A stretch of DNA of 64,000 nucleotides from Alcanivorax sp. S6407 (GCF_023016115.1 NZ_JALKBH010000003.1:62001-126000); one strand, 5' to 3'. Counted from the first letter of the stretch, positions 39,213-47,831 are shown. Notes: a model not told the origin generated them from the letters alone. A program made the numbers and translations.

Positions 39213-39883
39213 AAATGTGCAGCGCGTTCAATGTCCTCAAACTTCTCTGGTTCCGCGTTTCTATCGTGGGCGAACTGCTTCTCATGATAGTTCTGAAGAT
39301 GCCCGTGCAGCTTGTCCAGCCGTTTACCAATATAAACGGCTTCATCCCGGTCAGCCAAAAGGGGCGTACAGGAAAGAGAGTGCACAAGCAGACTCTTCAA
39401 ATCCTCGGCCATTACCACCCCAAAATTCATCAGGGAAATCGTAGCCGGATTCGGCAAATCCCCAAGCATAACTTCGCGCATTGCAGCAAGATCTTCTCTA
39501 ACCGTACCCAGCGTGTCCTCAAGAGCAACACGGTACATGCCAGGGTCGTCTGGCATATTTGCCTCAATATATTCAGCAATGTTGTTAGCGCTACCAAGCA
39601 GCCTAAGGATCAGAACTTTCCCTCTGACCAAACCTTTGCTGTAAGCCTCCTGACGCTCAAATATCAGCCGGTCAATATCTTCCTTCCAGGCGCGCTTATG
39701 GAGCGCAGTCTGGTGACGCATCATTCGCCGGGCGAGACGCTGATCTTTTTGGAAGGTCTCTCTGGTTGCATTAATGGACCATACGAAAGCAGCAATTGTG
39801 GCCGCCACCTGTACCCAAGCAGCAGCTGCCGAGCCAAAAACATTGCTCCAAATACACGGCCAATCCCAGCCACACCATTCCAT
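39197..39883 (-). CDS. antisense membrane protein A (ME-x-CG-x-DW family)
   Basis: A 228-residue protein on the strand opposite to the early operon. It starts MEWCGWDWPCIWSNVFGSAA, then a membrane helix (AWVQVAATIAAFVWS, about 22-37), followed by a charged helical cytosolic domain with HLFERQEAYSKGL-like blocks and a His-rich end. It shares the N-terminal signature with the protein at 42783 (ME-x-CG-x-DW-x-C, then W-[VL]-Q-x-x-A). It has its own -35-like TTGACT and GGGGAGGA ribosome site, which supports independent expression. AT-rich. Function unknown; superinfection exclusion is one possibility. Confidence 0.72.
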   Translation of the reverse strand: MEWCGWDWPCIWSNVFGSAAAAWVQVAATIAAFVWSINATRETFQKDQRLARRMMRHQTALHKRAWKEDIDRLIFERQEAYSKGLVRGKVLILRLLGSANNIAEYIEANMPDDPGMYRVALEDTLGTVREDLAAMREVMLGDLPNPATISLMNFGVVMAEDLKSLLVHSLSCTPLLADRDEAVYIGKRLDKLHGHLQNYHEKQFAHDRNAEPEKFEDIERAAHFHAAP

Positions 39884-39937
39884 AGCGGTTTTCCTCCCCA
39901 CAACAAAAGGCTAACCATCGGCCAGTTTGCTCAAGCA

Positions 39938-39943
39938 AGTCAA
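39938..39943 (-). promoter_or_regulatory. -35-like element of antisense gene A
   Basis: TTGACTTGCTT on the - strand, about 60 nt before the start of gene A. The same TTGACTTGYTT occurs before gene B (43434-43439). The -10 region is weak. Confidence 0.4.
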
Positions 39944-39960
39944 TGGGCAGGAGGTGCGGC

Positions 39961-40494
39961 ATGAAACTGCTCGCCCGCCTGCTCTACCGGCTCACGGCCA
40001 ACCGCCCCTGCCGGCTGATCGAGATCAACGGCCACCCCTACCTGGAACGCTACTTCATCGGCCAGGTACTGGGCATCACCGTGTACCTGCACCGGTTTGT
40101 GCGCGATGACGACGAACGCCACCTGCACAACCACCCGTGGAACCATGCCCTGAGCGTGGTGCTGTGTGGCCGCTATACCGAAACCCAGGCCGACTCCACC
40201 ACCCACGCCCGGATCTGCACCTGCAGAGAAAATCTGGTGTGGCTGAGCAAGCACACCGTGCGCTGGGTGAATTACATCAACCGTGATCACTTCCATCAGA
40301 TCACGGGCGTAAAACCGGAAACCTGGACGCTGTTCATGCATACCCCGTGGCGCCACCGCTGGGGCTTCCTCTGCCGGATCGACCAGCAGGTACCGCTCTA
40401 CGAATTCCAGACCTACATCACCACGCGGCCCCGGGAATGGTGGCATCACGCCCCCGCTGCGAAGCATGCCGGCCGCTGGCCATTCGGAGCCTGA
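39961..40494 (+). CDS. cupin-like early protein
   Basis: A 177-residue protein with a His-rich barrel motif: DERHLHNHPWNHALSVVLCG has a HxHxxPW pattern, followed by GRYTETQ. A basic C-terminus with repeated Trp-His follows. This pattern occurs in phage proteins thought to be cupin-fold metal proteins. Its role may be in nucleotide or DNA modification, but this is not shown. ATG 39961 follows GGAGGTG. Confidence 0.6.
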   Translation: MKLLARLLYRLTANRPCRLIEINGHPYLERYFIGQVLGITVYLHRFVRDDDERHLHNHPWNHALSVVLCGRYTETQADSTTHARICTCRENLVWLSKHTVRWVNYINRDHFHQITGVKPETWTLFMHTPWRHRWGFLCRIDQQVPLYEFQTYITTRPREWWHHAPAAKHAGRWPFGA

Positions 40495-40497
40495 ACC

Positions 40498-40758
40498 ATG
40501 AGCCAGCCCGCCCTCCGCATCAGTGAAGCCGCGCAACGCCTGGGCACCAACCCCAGCCACCTGCGCCAGCGCCTGCACCAGCTGGGCGCCATCACCCCGG
40601 AAGGCCGGGCCCACCCGGAATGGGTGCGCGAGGGCTGGCTGAAAGAAGAGCAGTTTCAGTATCAGCACCCCGTGGTGGGCTGGCGCTGGAGCACCCGCAT
40701 CGACATCACCGAAGCCGGCCTGGTGGAACTGTTTGGCCAGCTGGACAACGCCGCTTGA
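40498..40758 (+). CDS. KilAC-like DNA-binding protein
   Basis: An 86-residue protein with helix-turn-helix LRISEAAQRLGTNPSHLRQR and the closing WRWSTRIDITEAGLVELFG. This is the build of the C-terminal KilAC domain of phage antirepressors, here on its own without an N-terminal BRO or Rha domain. It could still act as an antirepressor or regulator of early genes. Confidence 0.65.
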   Translation: MSQPALRISEAAQRLGTNPSHLRQRLHQLGAITPEGRAHPEWVREGWLKEEQFQYQHPVVGWRWSTRIDITEAGLVELFGQLDNAA

Positions 40759-40766
40759 GGGAGCAC

Positions 40767-41036
40767 ATGGAATGGACGCAAAAGCACAAATACGCGCTCA
40801 AGGCCGGGGTCTACCAGGTAAGCAAGACCTTCTCAGCCGGCAATGCCGTTTACACAGCATGGCCACCCAAACCGGCCTACGAAAAGCTGAACTGGCGGGC
40901 AACCCTTCACGCCTGCATCGGCTGCTACAGCACTGCAGAACAGGCAAAAGCCGCCTGCGAGGCTCACGCCGCCACACAGGCGCTGTGCAGCTACGCCTGC
41001 CAACTGAGCCACCGCGGCACCACGGCGAGCGGGTAA
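40767..41036 (+). CDS. small early protein
   Basis: An 89-residue protein, MEWTQKHKYALKAGVYQVSK onward, with paired Cys (LHACIGCYSTAEQ; LCSYACQLS). ATG 40767 has a GAGGGAG ribosome site. Ends TAATG, shared with a 19-residue reading frame. Function unknown. Confidence 0.6.
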   Translation: MEWTQKHKYALKAGVYQVSKTFSAGNAVYTAWPPKPAYEKLNWRATLHACIGCYSTAEQAKAACEAHAATQALCSYACQLSHRGTTASG

Positions 41037-41095
41037 TGATCGCCCTGCTCTGCGCCGCCGGTACCGGCCTGTTTCTGATTCTGACGCTCACCTGA
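41036..41095 (+). CDS. 19-residue hydrophobic peptide
   Basis: Starts by TAATG overlap: MIALLCAAGTGLFLILTLT, a single hydrophobic helix. Coupled translation and location in the early operon suggest a real membrane peptide, but size makes it uncertain. Confidence 0.35.
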   Translation: MIALLCAAGTGLFLILTLT

Positions 41096-41132
41096 GCACC
41101 AACAAACCACCACCCTTATGGGAGAGAGAACC

Positions 41133-41474
41133 ATGTCTACCAAAGTAGATGATTTCGTGTACGACCTGGACGGCGGCGTCTTCGCCGAAAAACTCAGCCG
41201 CGCCCTGTCCGATGTGGCTGCCGGTACCGTGGATCACGGCAACGGTAAGAAGAAGGGCAAGGTCGTGATTGAGCTGGATATGCAACAGATCGGCGAGTCC
41301 CACCAGATCCAGATCAGCCACACCCTGAAGGTGTCCCGCCCGACCTTGCGCGGCAAGGCCACGGAAGAAGACACCACCACCACCCCGATGTATGTGGGCC
41401 GCGGCGGCAAGATGACCATCGCCCCGGATGCCCAGATCGATTTCCTGAAAACCCCTGCCAACGAGGAGCAATAA
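41133..41474 (+). CDS. early protein upstream of DUF2303
   Basis: A 113-residue protein (MSTKVDDFVYDLDGGVFAEK) with GTVDHGNGKKKGKVVIELDM and a beta-rich end. Comparable proteins stand directly before DUF2303 genes in Pseudomonas phages, possibly a nuclease inhibitor or recombination accessory. No firm family. ATG 41133 follows GGGAGAGAG. Confidence 0.6.
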   Translation: MSTKVDDFVYDLDGGVFAEKLSRALSDVAAGTVDHGNGKKKGKVVIELDMQQIGESHQIQISHTLKVSRPTLRGKATEEDTTTTPMYVGRGGKMTIAPDAQIDFLKTPANEEQ

Positions 41475-41478
41475 GCCC

Positions 41479-42306
41479 ATGGAAGCGAACAACACTGCTA
41501 CCCTGCTCAAATACATCCAGGACAACACCGTGCGCCTGGAATTCAACCGTGCCCACAATGGCACCGAACTGGATGTGGCCGCCCTGCCTAACGATACCAA
41601 GGTGCTGAACCTGGAACAGTACCGCCCCTTGCGTAGCCGCTTCCGTGGAGAGTTCATCACCCGCCGTATTGATGACTTTGTCAGCTACACCACTGCCAAG
41701 GCTGATGCTGGGGCGGAATGCTTTGTCTGGGCCGATGATATGACGGCTAAAGCCGTATTGAACCTGGGCGACCTGCATAACCCCGGCCATGCCGACAACA
41801 CAGCCACGATCAAGCTGAAAACCACAGCCGCCTTCGATGCGATTAAGCGCATGGACGGTAACACTCGCACCCAGCAGCAGCTGGCCGAATGGCTGGAAGA
41901 CTGGCGCGACAACATTCAGGGCCTCACCAGCGACGGCCAGCAGCTCAGCCCCAGCAAGGTCATTGCCGCCATCCGCCGCATCACCATCAAGGCCAACCGC
42001 TCAAGCGACCACACTGAGGGACAACTCAGTGCCTCCCGCTCTGCCATGGAGCAAGTGGAAGCCAGCAGCAACAGCGAACCGCTGCCCAGCTTCATTATGT
42101 TCCACTGCGAGCCCTACACCGGCCTGGCGGAACGCACCTTCATGCTGCGCCTGAGCATGCGCTTCGATGAAGAAAAGCCCCTGCTGGCCCTGCGGATTAT
42201 CCGCCCGGAACAGCACGAAGAAGAAATGGCTGAGGAGTTCGCCACCCTGCTGCAGGAGCAGTTCGGCGACAAGCTGCCCGTCACCATCGGCAGCTTCACC
42301 GCCTAA
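41479..42306 (+). CDS. DUF2303 protein
   Basis: A 275-residue protein matching DUF2303, with LPNDTKVLNLEQYRPLRSRF near residues 36-55 and the FVWADDMTAKAVLNLGD block. The family is common in the early regions of siphophages and of unknown function; some are suspected to act in recombination. It follows the preceding gene by 5 nt. Length typical. Confidence 0.8.
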   Translation: MEANNTATLLKYIQDNTVRLEFNRAHNGTELDVAALPNDTKVLNLEQYRPLRSRFRGEFITRRIDDFVSYTTAKADAGAECFVWADDMTAKAVLNLGDLHNPGHADNTATIKLKTTAAFDAIKRMDGNTRTQQQLAEWLEDWRDNIQGLTSDGQQLSPSKVIAAIRRITIKANRSSDHTEGQLSASRSAMEQVEASSNSEPLPSFIMFHCEPYTGLAERTFMLRLSMRFDEEKPLLALRIIRPEQHEEEMAEEFATLLQEQFGDKLPVTIGSFTA

Positions 42307-42318
42307 CCGGAGCCAATC

Positions 42319-42576
42319 ATGCTGATCGCCCGTTACTCCGTACACGACGCCGAGCCCTGGATAAGCCCCAACGCCAGCGGCATGGGTTGCCGTAAGTGGC
42401 TGGTGCGCCTGCACGCGAGTAACGGTGACGACAGCAGCACCGACAAGATCCGCAACCAAAACCCCTGCAACCTGGTGGACATGCTCGCCACGGCCCAAGA
42501 CTGCATTGATGAAATGCTGGAAGAGCTGGACATGACGGTCACGGATGCCGGGTTTCAGGTGTTTTTGTTGAGGTAG
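42319..42576 (+). CDS. small early protein
   Basis: An 85-residue protein (MLIARYSVHDAEPWISPNAS) with three Cys. No known domain. In the early operon, 12 nt after the DUF2303 gene. Confidence 0.55.
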   Translation: MLIARYSVHDAEPWISPNASGMGCRKWLVRLHASNGDDSSTDKIRNQNPCNLVDMLATAQDCIDEMLEELDMTVTDAGFQVFLLR

Positions 42577-42586
42577 GGAGAGAGAG

Positions 42587-42781
42587 ATGACTTCACTAGC
42601 AGAGAGCCACCAGGAACTGCTGCGCTTTGTGATCGCTGAACGTGACGCGTTCTACGATTGCGCCACTGACGCCGAAGGAAACTTCACCGATCCGACTGAC
42701 CGGGTTGAGCTGGATCGCATTGATCAGATAATTGACTGCGCGCAGGCCTTCCATGCCGAGAAAGACCTAAGCCATGAATAA
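42587..42781 (+). CDS. small acidic early protein
   Basis: A 64-residue acidic protein, MTSLAESHQELLRFVIAERD onward, with a GGGAGAGAGAG ribosome site. Its stop lies next to the end of antisense gene B, tail to tail. Function unknown. Confidence 0.6.
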   Translation: MTSLAESHQELLRFVIAERDAFYDCATDAEGNFTDPTDRVELDRIDQIIDCAQAFHAEKDLSHE

Positions 42782-42782
42782 T

Positions 42783-43382
42783 TTAGCGAAGCCTCTCCAA
42801 CTCAGACCGCTTATCCTGCATTACCTGTTCGATCATTGTTTCCGTTTTAGACAAGCGGCTGTAAAGGTCGGCAGTATTCAAGTTATCAAAGGCCGCTTCT
42901 TCAGTGAAAGCTTTAAGGAGTTCCGGCGCATCAGCTGGCTCCGCATTAGTGGAAAGCAAAAATTCATCAATCGCAAGAATGAGCAGCTTTACCTCCTTTG
43001 TAAGCTCAATGACAGCATCAACTATTCTCCTATCTCCCAGATCATGAAGGGGGATAGAGTTGCATGCGGATTCATTGATATGGAAAAGAATCTGAATTCG
43101 CTTGAGCTGCGGGATACCGCCATTTTTGTCATTAATCCATTGATTCAAAAGTTTTCCCGTTCCCTTAAGCCTATCGTCCATGGAAGAAAGCAACTCCAAA
43201 ATCCCAATATGGGTACCAAGTTTGGCTTTGCTCTCCTTAACAGCCTGGTGTTGGCGTTCCCTTCTGGGAGCCCAAATCGCAATACATGCAATAGCAAAAG
43301 AGGCAAGCGCTTGAAGCCAGCGAACCAAGCTGGTGTCAATCCAAAGCATCCAACAACCCCAATCATTGCCACACAATTCCAT
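42783..43382 (-). CDS. antisense membrane protein B (ME-x-CG-x-DW family)
   Basis: A 199-residue protein starting MELCGNDWGCWMLWIDTSLV, then membrane helix WLQALASFAIACIAIWA (about 22-38), and a long charged helical domain with little else. It shares with protein A (39197) the opening ME-x-CG-x-DW-x-C, the W-x-Q-x-x-A before the helix, antisense orientation and AT richness. ATG 43382 has GGGAGGG upstream and TTGACT about 55 nt back. Likely lysogen-expressed; function unknown. Confidence 0.72.
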   Translation of the reverse strand: MELCGNDWGCWMLWIDTSLVRWLQALASFAIACIAIWAPRRERQHQAVKESKAKLGTHIGILELLSSMDDRLKGTGKLLNQWINDKNGGIPQLKRIQILFHINESACNSIPLHDLGDRRIVDAVIELTKEVKLLILAIDEFLLSTNAEPADAPELLKAFTEEAAFDNLNTADLYSRLSKTETMIEQVMQDKRSELERLR

Positions 43383-43433
43383 ATCAGCACCCTCCCTTTC
43401 GATGCCGCAAGCATCAACCAGAGATGCGAAACA

Positions 43434-43439
43434 AGTCAA
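43434..43439 (-). promoter_or_regulatory. -35-like element of antisense gene B
   Basis: TTGACTTGTTT on the - strand, matching the element at 39938 before gene A over 10 of 11 positions. Confidence 0.4.
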
Positions 43440-43450
43440 CGAGGGAAGAC

Positions 43451-44881
43451 ATGAACCGATTCCGCACCCACCCCCAAGCCGGATTCAACTTTGACGAACT
43501 GGTCGTGGACAACTTCGCCGGCGGCGGCGGCGCCAGCACCGGCATCGAGCAGGCCATTGGCCGTCCCGTAGACATCGCCATCAACCACAACCCGGTGGCG
43601 CTGGCTATGCATGAGACCAACCACCCCCACACCAAGCATTACTGCGAATCAGTCTGGGATGTGGATCCGCGCAAGGTCACCCAGGGCCGCCCGGTTGGCC
43701 TGGCCTGGTTCAGCCCGGACTGCCGTCATTTCAGCAAGGCGAAAGGTAGTAAGCCGGTTTCCCCGCAGGTGCGCGGCTTGGCCTGGGTAGTAATGCGCTG
43801 GGTGGGCACGGTGAAGCCCCGGGTGATCATGCTGGAGAACGTGGAAGAATTCGTTACTTGGGGCCCGGTGATCAAACAGGAAACCCCTGACGGCATCACC
43901 CATCTGCCCTGCCCCAAGCGCAAGGGCCACACTTTCCGCAGCTTTGTGAACGCCCTGAAGCGGCACGGCTACCAGGTAGAGTGGAAAGAACTGCGCGCCT
44001 GCGACTACGGCGCCCCCACCATCCGCAAGCGCCTGTTTCTGGTGGCCCGCTGTGATGGCCAGCCCATCGCCTGGCCAGCAGCCACCCACGGCCCGGGCCT
44101 CAAGCCCTACCGCACCGCGGCAGACATCATCGACTGGAGCCTGCCCTGCCCCAGCATCTTCGAGCGCAAGAAACCACTGGCCGATGCCACCTGCCGCCGA
44201 ATCGCAGAAGGCATCCGCCGCTTTGTGGTGGAATCCGGCGATCCCTTCATTGTCCCGATCGCCAACTTCAATGGCCGGGACACCGTGCATGACATCCGTG
44301 ACCCGCTCCGGACGATCACGGCATGGCCCAAAGGGGGTCACTTTGCACTGGTTCAGGCCTTCCTTGCCAAACACTACACCGGCGTGATCGGTACCGACCT
44401 GCGCAAGCCCCTGGGCACCGTCACCACCGTGGATCACCACAGCCTGGTAACCAGCCACATGGTGAAGCTGAGGGGCACCAATGTCGGCCACGATGCCCGG
44501 GAGCCCCTGCATACCATCAGCGCCCAAGGCACCCACCACGGGGAAGTCAGGGCCTTCCTGATGAAGTATTACAGCGAGGGCGGCCAATGGCAGGCCCTGA
44601 AGGAGCCATTACACACCATCCCCACCAAGGACCGCCTGGGGTTGGTGATGGTAAAAGGCGAGCCCTACCAGATCGTAGATATCGGCATGCGCATGCTGCA
44701 GCCCCACGAACTGTTCATGGGCCAGGGCTTCCCGGCCGACTACATCCACACCCACACCTTCGACGGCGCCCGCCTCACCAAGGCCGACCAGGTGAAGATG
44801 TGCGGCAACAGCGTTTCCCCCTACCCGTGCAAGGCACTGGTGGAAGGCAATATGATGGAACCCATGGAGGCAGCAGCATGA
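43451..44881 (+). CDS. phage DNA cytosine-5 methyltransferase
   Basis: A 476-residue C5-MTase. The SAM loop is NFAGGGGASTGIEQA (21-35), the catalytic Cys91 lies in FSPDCRHFSKA (motif IV, PDC in place of PCQ), and ENVEEF (129-134) is motif VI. The target recognition part has the repeated PLHTI/PLGTVT phrases. The last block MCGNSVSPYPCKALVEGN is motif X-like. Large phage MTases of this kind protect against host restriction. No cognate endonuclease is adjacent. ATG 43451 follows GAGGGAAG. Confidence 0.88.
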   Translation: MNRFRTHPQAGFNFDELVVDNFAGGGGASTGIEQAIGRPVDIAINHNPVALAMHETNHPHTKHYCESVWDVDPRKVTQGRPVGLAWFSPDCRHFSKAKGSKPVSPQVRGLAWVVMRWVGTVKPRVIMLENVEEFVTWGPVIKQETPDGITHLPCPKRKGHTFRSFVNALKRHGYQVEWKELRACDYGAPTIRKRLFLVARCDGQPIAWPAATHGPGLKPYRTAADIIDWSLPCPSIFERKKPLADATCRRIAEGIRRFVVESGDPFIVPIANFNGRDTVHDIRDPLRTITAWPKGGHFALVQAFLAKHYTGVIGTDLRKPLGTVTTVDHHSLVTSHMVKLRGTNVGHDAREPLHTISAQGTHHGEVRAFLMKYYSEGGQWQALKEPLHTIPTKDRLGLVMVKGEPYQIVDIGMRMLQPHELFMGQGFPADYIHTHTFDGARLTKADQVKMCGNSVSPYPCKALVEGNMMEPMEAAA

Positions 44882-45102
44882 AGACAGACGAACAACGCCT
44901 GCAGGAAATGGGGCATGAGATCCTTTCCGATCGCGCCAAGGATATCTGCGCGGTGCAGTACCAGAAGGCCGGCCCCATCGAGGGCTGCACCACCTGCCCG
45001 CTGGCCGCGCCCTGCCGGGACATTCGACTGAATCCGACCTACGAGCAGCACCAGGGCAGAATCAGAGCGATCAACGCCGCAGCGGAGCAGTGCCATGAGT
45101 GA
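44878..45102 (+). CDS. small Cys-containing early protein
   Basis: A 74-residue protein with a short Cys cluster (EGCTTCPLAAPCRDIRL) that might bind zinc or a metal. ATGA overlap with the methyltransferase gene and eight-base overlap with the excisionase-like gene. Function unknown. Confidence 0.6.
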   Translation: MKTDEQRLQEMGHEILSDRAKDICAVQYQKAGPIEGCTTCPLAAPCRDIRLNPTYEQHQGRIRAINAAAEQCHE

Positions 45103-45343
45103 ACAAAACGTACTGGAAGCCATTCTGGAAGAGCTGCGCCGGCAGAGAATCCCGGACGCGCTGTGGAGCACCAAGGAGATTGGCACCTATTTCGGAGTGA
45201 CCGCCAAGCGGGCCACCTACATCACCAACCTGCACACCTTCCCGGATCCGGTGCACGCTCCGGACATTGGCCGCCGCTGGATTCCGGATGAGGTGCGAGA
45301 CTGGGCAAAGCGAAACCGGCAACCCAAGCGCCGCGCCGCCTGA
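45095..45343 (+). CDS. excisionase-like small DNA-binding protein
   Basis: An 82-residue protein with a winged-helix-type motif, ALWSTKEIGTYFGVTAKRAT, and RRWIPDEVRDWAKRNRQP, typical of AlpA/MerR-like excisionases. Its position directly beside the integrase, in convergent orientation, supports a directionality factor. It ends six bases from the integrase stop. Confidence 0.72.
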   Translation: MSEQNVLEAILEELRRQRIPDALWSTKEIGTYFGVTAKRATYITNLHTFPDPVHAPDIGRRWIPDEVRDWAKRNRQPKRRAA

Positions 45344-45348
45344 TGGGC

Positions 45349-46329
45349 TCAGCCCAGTTGCGCGGCAATCTCGCTGGCGGTGGCGTTGTAGTACACCTGC
45401 AGGCTGCGCAGATCCCGGTGGCCGGTCATGCGGGCCAGATCCAGCACATCCAGTTTCTTCGCCAGGCGGGTGATGGCCTCATGCCGGGTATCATGGAAGG
45501 TGAAGCCCGACAGCTTGGCCTTCTCGCGGTAATAGTTGAATGACAGCGCCAGCTGGTTGGAGTTGATGGAAAACACCTTGCCCCCTTCCACGGCTGACAA
45601 CGTCAGCAGCTGCCTGGCCCGCTGCGACAACGGCACCCGCCGAGCATCCCCATTCTTGGTGGTACTCAGCGTCAGATAACCCTCATTAAGATGGATCTGG
45701 CTCCACTCGAGGCTCAATATCTCTCCTGCCCGCATGGCGGTTTCCAGTGCCAGCTGAAAGGCCAGCGCCATTTGTTCCGGTGTGCTGCTGGCCTGCGCCC
45801 CTTCCCTGTAGCCGGCGGCAGCCATGAGCGCTTTGATTTCATCGTCACTGATGCGCCGATCGCGGGCTTTGCCCGAAGGCGGCTTGCGGACCCCCTTGCA
45901 GGGATTCTCCGGCAGCCAGTGCCACTCCTCGACGGCATATCGGAACACCCCGCCCATCAGGTTCATTTCACGCCGCACGGTGGCAGGCAGCACTTTCTTC
46001 AGCCTGGCATCGCGATATTCGATCACGTGGATGTTCCCCACGTCTTCGAGGGGAACGTCAGCCAGCGGCATGGAGAGCATCAGTGAGATGCGCTCACCAT
46101 CACGACGGGCACCCCGGTTGCGCGGCGCCACCTCATCGGCGTAACGCTGCAACACATCACGAACGCGTCGCCCGGTCGATCCGATGGCTTTGCCGGCACG
46201 GATCTCACCTTCCACTTCTGCCGCCCAGGCCTGGGCCTGAGCTTTGGTTTGCCAGGTGCTGGACGCATACTGACCGCGCATGCGAACCTCTACCCGCCAT
46301 CCTCCTGCACGCTTCCGGTAACTGGCCAC
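45349..46329 (-). CDS. int: tyrosine integrase
   Basis: A 326-residue phage integrase. An N-terminal arm-binding domain (GWRVEVRMRGQYASSTWQTK) is followed by a core-binding helical domain and a catalytic domain with Arg200 (ALETAMRAGEI), Lys225, His279-x-x-Arg282 (HDTRHEA), His304 (MTGHRD) and the nucleophile Tyr313 or Tyr314 (SLQVYYN). The start is a GTG at 46329 with GGGGGAGAA before it. Its promoter region overlaps the arm-type repeats at 46339-46361, suggesting self-regulation. It would recombine the phage with the rmf terminator. Confidence 0.93.
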   Translation of the reverse strand: MASYRKRAGGWRVEVRMRGQYASSTWQTKAQAQAWAAEVEGEIRAGKAIGSTGRRVRDVLQRYADEVAPRNRGARRDGERISLMLSMPLADVPLEDVGNIHVIEYRDARLKKVLPATVRREMNLMGGVFRYAVEEWHWLPENPCKGVRKPPSGKARDRRISDDEIKALMAAAGYREGAQASSTPEQMALAFQLALETAMRAGEILSLEWSQIHLNEGYLTLSTTKNGDARRVPLSQRARQLLTLSAVEGGKVFSINSNQLALSFNYYREKAKLSGFTFHDTRHEAITRLAKKLDVLDLARMTGHRDLRSLQVYYNATASEIAAQLG

Positions 46330-46338
46330 TTCTCCCCC

Positions 46339-46361
46339 ATGGCGTAAATTTGGCGTAATGA
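46339..46361 (+). promoter_or_regulatory. candidate integrase arm-type sites, right end
   Basis: TGGCGTAAATTTGGCGTAAT, the same paired GGCGTAA motif and orientation as at 7932-7953. It sits between the integrase start and attR. Confidence 0.6.
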
Positions 46362-46478
46362 TTTAGAGAATGTACAGGATTGCGGGGGAAAATACTGTAC
46401 ATCCGGTCTTAAAAAACCCTTTACGGGCGTACAGATGGGAAAATACAGGAAGAATGGGGAGTATAAAAAAGGCGGTTT

Positions 46479-46505
46479 AGGGCCCCACCAGGGCCCTTTT
46501 TAATG
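46479..46505. other. prophage attR (second terminator copy)
   Basis: Same 27 bases as 7878-7904, containing the full AGGGCCC/GGGCCCT hairpin and T-run. Confidence 0.88.
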
Positions 46506-46829
46506 GGCGCTCCGCGTAGAGTGCCTCATCCAGCAGGCAACGATCCGACCCGTTATCACCGCAGGAGAGCCAACGCATTCGCCGAAAGGCTTTCAGGTTG
46601 GCTCTCCTTAAAAGACTCCCCCCTACCCTTAAACAGCGTTTCTGGGATCCTTACCTCGCTTAAGCTCGGATCGCCCCCTGGAAGGGGGCTCCTACAGCGG
46701 CTTCATAGAAATGCAAAAACGCGGGAACCTTTTGGGTTTTCCTAATCCAAGCATAGCTTGTAGCTTGTAGCTTGTAGCTTGTAGCTTGTAGCTTGTAGCT
46801 TGTAGCTTGTAGCTTGTAGCTTGTACTTC
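46506..46829. other. former rmf-pyrD spacer with repeats
   Basis: No gene seen. It contains a GCTCCTAC element (46688-46695) after a GGATCGCCCCC...GGGGG hairpin and a ten-unit heptamer array. Confidence 0.5.
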
Positions 46830-46837
46830 CTACTTCC
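46754..46837. repeat. ten TAGCTTG heptamers at pyrD 3' end
   Basis: Ten perfect tandem copies of TAGCTTG (46754-46823) followed by two of TACTTCC (46824-46837), the last covering the pyrD stop codon at 46830-46832. Confidence 0.9.
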
Positions 46838-47831
46838 AGGCGCGGGCGATCTTGCTGATCAGGCCCGGGCCCTGGTAAATCAGGCCGCTATAGATCTGCA
46901 CCAGTTCGGCACCCAGAGCTTTCTTGGCCAGGGCGTCTTCCGGGCTGTTGATGCCACCCACGCCGATAATCGGGATGCGGCCGTTGAGCGCCTTGCTCAT
47001 GATCTCCAGGGCCTGGTTGGCAATGGGGGTCAGCGGTGCGCCACTGAGACCGCCCTGCTCGTCACCATGAGGAAGATCGCTCACCCCTTCACGGGACAGG
47101 GTGGTGTTGCCAACGCAGACACCATCGATACCGTGCTTCACAAAGGCCTCGGCCATGGCCTGCAGCTCTTCGGCGCTGTTGTCCGGGGCGATCTTGATCA
47201 CCAGCGGCACCTTGCGACGATGTTGTTCATCAAGACGATCCTGGGCTTCGCGCAGGGTGGCCAGCAGGGTGTTCAGGGCATCACCGTGCTGCAGTTCACG
47301 CAGACCCGGGGTGTTCGGGGAAGAGACGTTGACCACCAGGTAGGTGGCATAGGCATGCACTTTCTGCTGGCAGATCAGGTAGTCATCCACGGCATTTTCC
47401 ACCGGGGTGTCCTTGTTCTTGCCGATATTGATGCCCAGTACGCCCTCGTACTTGCTCTGCTTCACCGCGTTGACCAGGTAATCCACGCCCTGGTTGTTGA
47501 AGCCCATGCGGTTGATGATGGCGCTGGCTTTCGGCAGGCGGAACAGGCGCGGTTTCGGGTTACCCGGCTGGGGCCGCGGAGTGATGGTGCCGATTTCGAT
47601 AAAACCGAAGCCCAGATCCGCCAGGCCATCGATGCAATCACCGTTCTTGTCGAGCCCGGCGGCCAGCCCCACCGCATTGGGGAATTCGATACCCATGACC
47701 TTCACTGGCGCCGACACCTGACAGCCCGGCCACAGCTTGCCTGCCCGCTTGCGCAGCATGTTCAGGGTCAGGTCATGGGACTGTTCGGCAGAGAGGGAAA
47801 ACAGGAATGGTCTGGCAAGGGAATACAACAT
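46830..47831 (-). CDS. pyrD: dihydroorotate dehydrogenase, class 2
   Basis: A 333-residue membrane-associated quinone-linked PyrD. The N-terminal helix [20 protein letters not shown] is the membrane-docking extension of class 2. FMN-site motifs [48 protein letters not shown] (with the active-site Ser) and [16 protein letters not shown] are present. It oxidises dihydroorotate in pyrimidine synthesis. ATG 47831 fits the family start; a longer frame to 47873 adds 14 residues. Its stop codon lies inside the heptamer array. The prophage separates it from rmf. Confidence 0.95.
   Translation of the reverse strand: MLYSLARPFLFSLSAEQSHDLTLNMLRKRAGKLWPGCQVSAPVKVMGIEFPNAVGLAAGLDKNGDCIDGLADLGFGFIEIGTITPRPQPGNPKPRLFRLPKASAIINRMGFNNQGVDYLVNAVKQSKYEGVLGINIGKNKDTPVENAVDDYLICQQKVHAYATYLVVNVSSPNTPGLRELQHGDALNTLLATLREAQDRLDEQHRRKVPLVIKIAPDNSAEELQAMAEAFVKHGIDGVCVGNTTLSREGVSDLPHGDEQGGLSGAPLTPIANQALEIMSKALNGRIPIIGVGGINSPEDALAKKALGAELVQIYSGLIYQGPGLISKIARAWK

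Larger units (their letters stand above)
7878..46505. mobile_element. HK97/lambda-type siphophage prophage, apparently complete
   Basis: A 38.6-kb prophage bounded by 27-bp direct repeats. It carries integrase, excisionase-like, CI/Cro-like switch, replication, Q-like antiterminator, lysis, packaging, head, connector, tail and fibre genes in standard lambdoid order. Most structural genes overlap by ATGA, and no transposase is present. The only visible lesion is a possible frameshift in the DUF115-like gene near 22645. On this basis it could be inducible, although that is an inference. Confidence 0.92.

Noticed and set aside
46754..46837. TAGCTTG array considered as CRISPR
   Set aside because: Units are 7 bp without spacers; a simple tandem repeat, with no cas genes nearby.
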